Of a DNA stretch of 64,000 nt, positions 51,801-61,300 are shown one piece after another. Numbering within the stretch: position 1 is the first letter of the stretch; every line of letters starts with the position of its first letter. The translations under genes and the position numbers were made by a program. The notes beneath the pieces are model-generated. The model did no database searches. It was not told the DNA's origin and saw nothing but the letters and a program-made list of their open reading frames with translations. This DNA is from Pelodera strongyloides (Eukaryota > Nematoda > Chromadorea > Rhabditida > Rhabditidae). The stretch spans positions 62,001-126,000 of the forward strand of contig JAANDG010000152.1 in NCBI GenBank assembly GCA_036852015.1. The letters are read 5' to 3'.

Positions 51801-52344
51801 TGACGCTTGGTCAAATACGTGCGTTCTCCAAGCTACAGCTCCAAAAATGGTAAACAATAAAGTTCTATACGAAGCTGAAAACTATTTCACATGCAGGTAA
51901 AATCTACAAAAGAAAAACAACCCAAATATGAAATAAACTGAAACTAAAAGCTTGAACTGAAGAGCGAGTACGCTGAAAATTAGTCTTTCAAAAAACGAAT
52001 GCACTTTTAACGATACACGAAAAAAAAAGTTTCCACCATAGAGTTCTAGACAATAAAAGTAAATAAAAAAAACCCAAACAGAAACTAAAATATCGCCTAC
52101 ATAACGACATCTTTGCAAATTCTAAGTTGTAAACTATTCATAACTCGTATGGGGTCAATGCTAACAACAACCTCCGTTTGTTTTCTAGTGGATTTGGGCG
52201 ATTTAGCTCCACTTCCGTTATGACCTCAACCTCAGCCTTAGGTCGTTACAGAGTCGACGGAGATGGACACAGTTAGGCTTTTCGCGAAAATCGGTAACAG
52301 TATTGCTTACTTGCTGTTGATCATCCGACTATCTTCTTCGTTCA
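48862..52344. other. Spacer between esterase and RasGAP genes
   Basis: AT-rich with no supported exons. Holds a foldback at about 49556-49672 ('gtggttttgaaacacg' / 'gtttcaaaaccacg') and one family A element (50457-50636). Confidence 0.5.
50457..50636. mobile_element. Inverted-repeat element, family A
   Basis: Left 'ttaaagcgaaatactggccg', right 'aaccggccggtatttcgctt'. Interior in the opposite orientation to the copy at 32330. Confidence 0.8.
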
Positions 52345-55300
52345 TCACGACACATTCAACGAATGCTTCTCAATGATTTGATTTACTTGCGGTGTGAGCT
52401 GAATCGGACAGCCCTCTTCTCCATGAAGGGCTCGCGATAACAACGAGCACATAACCGCCATGTAGTCACACGAGAGACTGCACTCCACACCCACTAGCTC
52501 CTGAAACGGAATCGATTAGAAAAACGGATCCACGAGCACACATCACACAAATTCCTTCCCTCAATCCCAGTATAAAGAAATACAGTTGAGTAAAAGTAAA
52601 AACTAGCTAAAATTACAATCACTCTTCATCAAGCAAAGCGTCAATGCAAGGAGACATATGTTCACATATTTAAATTGAAATTACAGAATATTATATGACA
52701 ATAATTAAACTATAGAAACAAAGAAAACACCCACGATATCCGTGGCACGAGCAATTCCTTCAAAGAGAATCCGAAATGTGGAAGTGGAAGCCGTGCACTC
52801 GTTTGTCTGAACAATAATAGAATAGCAACGCATGTACTGGTACGGACTACGAATACTGAACAAATTTGGTCTTCGAGCCTCCCAGTCTTCGTTCAAAAAA
52901 ATATAAATAATATAATCCTTACCTTTGAAAAAAATGTAAAGGTTATTAGGTTATTGACATTTCCTTAAATATTATTCCAGTCAAACAATATCAATATAAG
53001 AATACAAGAAACAACAAAAAAATGTTGACAAGGGATGCGAATTAATTGTACTAACCGGCTGAGGATTGTTCGAACATGCCGCATTTGCTGAAGAGAGAAC
53101 CAGTTTGGCGATTTGCAGTACGAGTGGAGAACCGCCTATAATAATACATTAATGTATTGCCTAGTCTAAACAATACTTTACGCCTAACATCTTATTATAT
53201 AAAAGAGAAAGTTTTGTTTGTAGCGGAGTAGAATAGCCACATTCTTGCGCATCAACTTCTCGCAACATAATAAGCGAAATCGAGACTAATTACATAAACT
53301 TTGGAAAATACGCATGCGCAAATTTTTCATATAAGTATGTCACGTTTTCGTAGCATCGCCTGAGTAGTCGCCTCACTGTGGACATATATTGCAAACTTCG
53401 GTACAGACACAACTTTACTCGGTTCTCACAATTTATCGTCATACAACCGCACTCACCTGTGTTCATTGCAAGTAAGATCGGATTGGCAAAGCGTAACACG
53501 AAGACATTTCTAAAAAAAATGAATTGCGTAAATGTCCAACTGTCTATTTTTTTGAAACGCATCTCAGCAGGTGTATGCAATGCGTTTCAAAAACCGGCCG
53601 GTATTTCGCTTTAATAAAAAAAATGAAACCCACGTGATTATCTTATAGGTAGCCAGAATATCATCGGCAAACACTTTTTGTCCAACGTGAGCAACAAGAG
53701 ATAAGAGACGACGTGCCTGAAATACAAACATCCAAATCGCTGAATCGGAATCGCATTTTTTCTCTTACTATCATTTTACATCAACATTTTCATACGCCTA
53801 GTTCTTACAAAGAAAAAAAAGCTCATGATTTCATATCAACAACCCAGGAGGGAGGAAAATTTCATCAGAAATAGCACCTATGCTACGGTACGACGTTACC
53901 TTACACCTTTGAGGTAACGAAGGTAAGGTACGCTATCAGACATTCAGTCACAATCAGAGGAACAAAAAAACCCACGGCTGGTTCTTCTGCAACTCGACAC
54001 AATACATCAACCACTGACTCCAAATCGCCTGGCTGGAATTTATCTTTTGTTATCACAACAATTTATCTTTTGAAGAAATTGTGTCATTACCCAGACGTTC
54101 ACATGAAGCTTCCGAAACATTAAAGGGTAAGGGCGCGTTTAAGATGACCGAAAGAAAAAAAAACATTTTCGGCCGTTCAGGATGGCCGAAAATAAAAATT
54201 GTAATACTAAGAGAAATTGAAATAATACAGTATTTTCTTCAGGTTTTGTCTGCGTCTCTTGTTTTTGCATTGTCTTTCAAAAATTTTCTTTTCGTAAATC
54301 CTGAACGGCCGAAAATGGATTTTTTTTCTTTCTTTCGGCCATCTTAAACGCGCCCGAAAGATATCTTCCGCTTGAAACATAAACATTTAAATCATAAACT
54401 AATTTTCTAATGTTTATATTAATTGCAAGTTCCTCGCTACCTTGAATGTCAATTCAAGGATAACTTAATTTGTCATATTTAACCATAATTAATTATTATA
54501 TATTCAGATGTTTATATTATCATACGTTTTCATAGTTATATATTCAGATGTTTATATTATCATACGTTTTCAGTTTTCATAGCTTTTTCGTTTTCATAGT
54601 TGTGATTATAATTACTCTGATGACTTTTTGGTTTTCTTCCGGTGCGAATTCGCAGCACAACATCATAGGAAGACTTCTCTCGTCGTCGAATAGCCGCAAA
54701 ATAGCCGCCGCGGATATGCCCATAGAGAACGTAGTCCGAGAGGAGCGCGCGGGCAGTCTGAGGAGCAGAGAGCATATCGAACGCGGAGATCATCGGCGGA
54801 TAGAAAATGTGTGCGTGTATTGCTTCAGAAATGAACGGGATGAGCTCTCTTTTGCGAATTGTTTGCTTTGAGTAAACAAAGTGCAAAGAGAGAAAATAGT
54901 GTGTAACAATCGGAGGTTGGAGGTGGTGAGCACTCTTGGTGAAATACAAAGGAATTGAAGAGAAGGGATGAAGTAAAAGTGTAATAGAAAGAGGGAAATA
55001 AGATAGAGGAAAGAGAGGAAAGAGGAAAAAGGGCGTGAGTTCCGTAAAAAGCCCTATATGAGCCATCCGCCATCCTAGGAGCATACAATTCACGCTCGTG
55101 CTTCCCTTCATTTTTACACTCTGTATTTCGCGAAAGCTAGGCCTATAACTTCCGATTCTGACTCCGATGTTGATGTAGTGACTGTGGCTGACACGCATAA
55201 GGCAGCAGCGACTGAAACTGAAAATTCTGAAAGGAAGGTAGCTAAATTTCAACAAGCTCCGAAACCAAAAGATGCACTATACGTGTGACAGACATTCCGA

Positions 55301-58300
55301 AGAAGCTGACTGGAGGATTCTACGACAAGAACTGCTTCCTCGTATTTTCTGAGGTACAGTCCCTTTTTTGACATTCAGTCACACAAGTGAGAGAACAATA
55401 CCGTATGTAGAGTTTAAGTGGCACGGTGTAGGTTGTGCCAATTTAAAGGACGATGATTTAATAGCTCAAGGATTCTACTACTTAGTGATACAAAAGTGCA
55501 CCGTCCGGGAATCGAACCCGGGCCTCCCGCGTGGCACGCAGCATTCTACCACTGAACCACTAGTTCATTCGCCGCTAGCCCGGAGTGTCTTGAATGTGAA
55601 TTCAAGGATAACTTAATTTGTCACATGTTGTCTATTTCACGATAATTATTATATATTCAGATGTGTATATTATCATACGTTTTCATGGTTTATAAGTGCG
55701 CAGTAATATAATACACTATTATGCCAAACGTAACCCTTCAATTGAAATATGATCCCCTCTTTCATCCTTTGTCCCTTTATTTCTACCGACTAACATACCA
55801 TTACATAATTATCTCTAGCAGTGATGTCTCTCACCGGAGTATATAAGACCACAATCTATTATAATAAATAAGGTTCAACCACAGCTTTGTCGTCTCTCTG
55901 CCACACACGTCAGTGCACTAGCAAGCAAACTCAAACGATCAATGGTGCACGAGAGCGCGAACAATTCAATACAACCAAATTAAAAATGAATAAAAGCGGT
56001 CAGACGAATATTACACATATACGCATTACGCATTACGCAAGGTTACGCATTTATGCTAATTTACTCGATTTTTATTCTACTTTATGTCATTTGCACAAGC
56101 TGCATAATAATTCTGGTGTACTCGGTGTTTCAAAAACCAGCTGGTATTTCGCTTTAAGATATGAAGCGAACAAACTAAAATGACCACGCCCACCGGGTTC
56201 ACCCACACATGTATAAACACACCACACCCAAATCCACGCACCTGCACAGCTTTCCTCCCACTGATCGTGTACAGTATCGGTTGTAGTTCGCTTTCCAATT
56301 GTGCTCGTGCAGCCAACCTCAGTCCAGACGTAAGAAGAGTGGTGCACAGACAATCAGAGCGTAGCGGACTCGTTGAGGTGCCTTCCGACAACGCCCTATA
56401 TATAATAATAATAATAATAATACTTAACAGGCACAAAAATACACAAAGCAAACGGAGTTAGCTGCAATGCAGCTCACTTAGTTTTCTTATTTCTTACCAA
56501 CACGAACTAAATGTTTCATAGAAAACTAATAAGCAGCGTCGGGTAATATAACTACTTCTTTGAGTTTAGCGTCGCTCTTTCACTCCCAGCCCCAGCACAT
56601 ACGCGACTACGTTAACTCTCAAAAAAATGTTTAAAAAAAAAAACGAGACTCCGCCATCAGACATATTTAATCAGTCAGGTACAGGTCCAGAAGGTTCCGA
56701 GACCACCAGAGCACCGTTATAATCTTTCTTAGACTTGTTAACCGACCTTGTAACAATCGCGGACACCATTGCTTGTAACTGTGAAGGCGATGAGAGAAAG
56801 AGTACCCATAAAGAATAGGCGAACAACTTCCGAAACTCGCCGCTCAGCCTAAAAGATTATAAAAAATATTCCAACTTATCATATGTAAGTCACAAAAAAT
56901 ATTCGTTAGGAAGTCAACAAAATCCAACAGTATAAAAAGTGAACATTACAAAGCGACGAAAACAGAAAACCTACTAACCTACCCTATTACGTGCTAGGTC
57001 CTAATCTGTTTCTCTGTGGGCTTTATCGACATTCTACAATTACATTTACATACACTATGAATTGGCAAATCAACAGCTACCCGTTTTTTTTTTCAAAGAG
57101 TCTAATAAACATTAATAAACAAAGGTACCTAAAGCACACTATAAACCCCGCCCACTCGCACAGTTTAAAGTTGAGAAAACATAAACTAACGTTGTTTTTA
57201 GTACGCTGGACTATCAATATCGTGCATTTCTCTACCTAGTTGGGCCTAGCTCAAAATTTCAAAACTTTAAAGCATAGAATCACACCAGAAAATAAAACGG
57301 GGTCACTTACTTAGATGCCGCCCACTCGCACAGGCTAAAGTTGTCATCTTTAATCGCAGACAGAATCGGTGCATATTCTTCAGTCGATAGCACTGGTATA
57401 CACTGACGTGTGCATCGGAACGAAAACCCTGGAATCAACAAATAACAATGAATGAGACATGAGACCAACAAATCTAGCCAGAGAAAGCTTTAGAATACTG
57501 TCAATTAACCGATGAATCTCCGCAACTTGCAAATGAATTTCTATCACTCTAGATATTGGACATACGATTCAGAAGCTTCGATAAGCCGTAACCCAGGAAT
57601 ATGTGAACAAATGTCTAACCACCGTGCGAACAAAACCATTAACTTGTGACTGTGGCTAGTCTGCGCTTCGTAACAGGAAAATGAATAAGAAGTAAACGAA
57701 TAAAACATTAAACTTTACGCGCTACCTTTGACGTACGGAGAAAATGCTAAAGCGAAATACCGGTGGGTTTTTAAAAACACATCGAGTATCATCGAGTTAA
57801 AAAACACATCGAGTACCAATATTCGTAACCAGTATGCAAATGATCATAAATTAGAATAAAAAATCGAGCTAAATTCGAGCAAATTAGCATAAACCCGTAA
57901 GAGTTCAGTGGTCCACGAGGCGTTTCAAAAACCGCCGGTATTTCGCTTTAAGGCAAAACCATACCTTCATCTAGAGTCTCCTCAATTAGGATTGCCTCTT
58001 CCAGACGGCATAGTGAAGAAATGGCGACCACAGTCTTCGACGCTACTCCCTTTTTCGAAGGACTGCCCAGGCACAGGCTCAGTTGGACGGTGGCCAATGA
58101 CGTAGGGCCGTACCTGGGTATTACGGAATATTATAAATTGTCTAATTTGATTGATTTCGTTTGCATGTATAATCAAGATACTAAAAAGTAAGTCGGGTAG
58201 ATGCGCCGCATGAGGCAACCCGCCCCTCTGTGTGAAACCCGGAGCTAGGGACAATCAGTATTGGTTGCGTGAAAAAGTGTGTGTGTAGCTCAACCGGTGA

Positions 58301-61300
58301 GTGCTTGCTAGCCATGCAAGTGACGCGGGTTCGAATCTGCTCCACGCCAAGTTTTTTTCACAATAGACCAGATTGTTGCCTAGGAGCCATGAGGGCTAAG
58401 TGGGGGCCGAACCGGGTCCCAAGAGTTGTTGGGAATGGTACACAGTGGATTATGCCTGTGGGACCAGGCACTCTTGGGGAGAGGGTAGTAAGTCGGGTAG
58501 ATGCGCCGCATGAGGCAACCCGCCCCTCTGTGTGTAACCCGGAGCTAGGGACAATCAGTATTGGTTGCGTGAAAAAAGTGTGCGTGTAGTTCAACCGGTG
58601 AGTGCTTGCTAGCCATGCAAGTGACGCGGGTTCGAATCTGCTCCACGCCAAGTTTTTCACAATAGACCAGATTGTTGCCTAGGTTTAGCCCTCCTGGCTC
58701 CTAGGCAACAATCTGGTCTATTGTGAAAAAACTTGGCGTGGAGCAGATTCGAACCCGCGTCACTTGCATGGCTAGCAAGCACTCACCGGTTGAGCTACAC
58801 GCACACTTTTTTCACGCAACCAATACTGATTGTCCCTAGCTCCGGGTTACACACAGAGGGGCGGGTTGCCTCATGCGGCGCATCTACCCGACTTACTACC
58901 CTCTCCCCAAGAGTGCCTGGTCCCACAGGCATAATCCACTGTGTACCATTCCCAACAACTCTTGGGACCCGGTTCGGCCCCCACTTAGCCCTCATGGCTC
59001 CTAGGCAACAATCTGGTCTATTGTGAAAAAAACTTGGCGTGGAGCAGATTCGAACCCGCGTCACTTGCATGGCTAGCAAGCACTCACCGGTTGAGCTACA
59101 CACACACTTTTTCACGCAACCAATACTGATTGTCCCTAGCTCCGGGTTTCACACAGAGGGGCGGGTTGCCTCATGCGGCGCATCTACCCGACTTACTAAA
59201 ATACTGTATTTTATACTTTAACAAGTAGGTGCATAATGCCCAACAAGACGAAACGAAACGCTACTCTTTCTCAACAATACACCGCAGAGTTCGTATGTTC
59301 GTAATACAAAATAAAAAAATCCATGTCAATCGGTAATGAAAACCTACAATGAAATAAAATTCGCGTCAAATACAATACTGGTAGCCTGATTCCGAGCCGA
59401 CGTAGTGGGGACCAGCTGCGAAGTGAAAACGCGTACACCATTTAGAAGAATAGCGGCTTGATAGAGGCAATCGGTCTTCAGAAGCGATTCCGATCTGAAT
59501 ATTGAGGAAATTAAACATAAAGTGGCATGGCAGGTGGTTTGTGAATAGGCTTCTAGATAATATCATTATCATCTCTTATACAATAATCGTATTCCATTGT
59601 CTTGCGAACGTCAAATAGATAATGAATAACGAAGTAATGTTGAAAGTGTAATGTATAAATGAATGAAGTAGTGAGCAATGACCATACGAATATGGACCCC
59701 GTACCCCGTTTCGTTAACGCGAAATGCTAGCCTCTTTGGAAAATTTGCATATGATAAGCAAATCCTATGTATCCTATGCTAATTTTGTACGATTGCCGTG
59801 GACGATCGTACAAAATTAGCATAGGATACATAGGATTTGCTTATCATAAGCAAATTTTCCAAAGTGGCTCGCATATCGCTTTAAAGCGGGGCAAAAGTGA
59901 GTATCAAATGTGCAACTACACAACAAACATAATACTGGTTTAATTACCCAAGTTTGAGGTAATTATTCCGCCCTGATGATGTCGTAATGACGAAATGTTG
60001 GCAATAAAGACAATTTTATCTGTGTCTTTGATGTTTTACTCCGGGAGTCGTAGATGCTCGAAGGACTACCTTTAATATACCCATCTTCTCCCAAAATGGA
60101 TCGTATATCAACAAACATAATACTATCAATACCTGAAGCGATCGATATGCACATGAATGATTGCGATTTGAGAGTGCTTTGGGGGCTGGAAGGGTCGTCC
60201 GAGGGGAGCTGGCACAGAACCGGCACTCAGCCATTGTACTCGTTGTCTGGAAACAACTTATCAACATAATAACAACAAACCTAGTGTGATGATTGTAGTT
60301 CGTAGTTCGTGTTCTGTGCTGAAGCGGAATCAGAGATCACAGAACAAAAAGCAAAAATAACAAGGTCTTCGACGCATTTTCAAAAAGTAAGGTGAAAACG
60401 TTAGACCCGTCTTCGCAAGAGAACTGACACCGCGCGGGTACTGTGCCTGAAACACACGGTCCGGCATACGGTAACCATCAGACAGCAGCCAGCAGCAACG
60501 CTGATCAATAACTTATGATTTCTAGGTTTCTTGGACAAAGCTAACACACAATGAGTGAGAAAGTACTGTATACGTATACTCTTCTATCAGAATATTTTCA
60601 ACGTCACTAATTGATTCTTGTAACCGACCGTAACAATGACATCCATAGGACAAAAGTGTGTGCGGGTCTGAAGCAGAAGAATGTTCCCTTATCATCTGGC
60701 TCATTGTGTGCCAGATATACACATCCGTCCCGATTGAACACAGACCAATGAAGAGGCAGCAGTTGACAGCATTCTAGGTCGAACGCACTTCTCACACGAG
60801 CACTCTAAATGAGAAGTAAATTACAGTACAAAAACTATAAATTACAAAACGTATAGTACCGGTGCAATACAAATAGTAAATAGCACAAAAATCGATAAAT
60901 ATTACGTGGAACGTTACGTTATTAGAAGACACAATTATTCTTCGAAGCTGTAAACAACAAACAACTCTGATTCCCACCAGATTAAAAAAAAGGACAAACA
61001 ATGAATGAAAAACTACGCACATGATCCGTGTCGGAGACCACCAATTCGCACTTTCCATTCGCGTGATCGTTCAGATTCACCCAACATGGCTTCCACGGTT
61101 TCTCCTCTTTTGCTGGAAACGGAGATAAGTTTTAGAAACATTATTCAAAATGGATACTAACACGTTGGAAAAAAAAGAGTACCCAGAACCAAGCATGGAA
61201 AACAAGTGCCGCAATAAGAATGCCACCTTGCCACTTGCCACCGTTAGAAAGACATTTCTTATCACATCCAATTGTCAAATACAGTTCACATGAACGAAGC

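Noticed and set aside
54560..55255. 231-residue minus-strand open frame, one of the longest in the window
   Set aside because: Lies in a RasGAP intron, low-complexity and hydrophobic, without recognisable domains or flanking phase-matched exons; kept only as a possibility.
58269..59115. Matching 97-106-residue open frames on opposite strands
   Set aside because: They are the same non-coding module read in the arms of the palindrome; their identity reflects the inverted repeat, not two genes.
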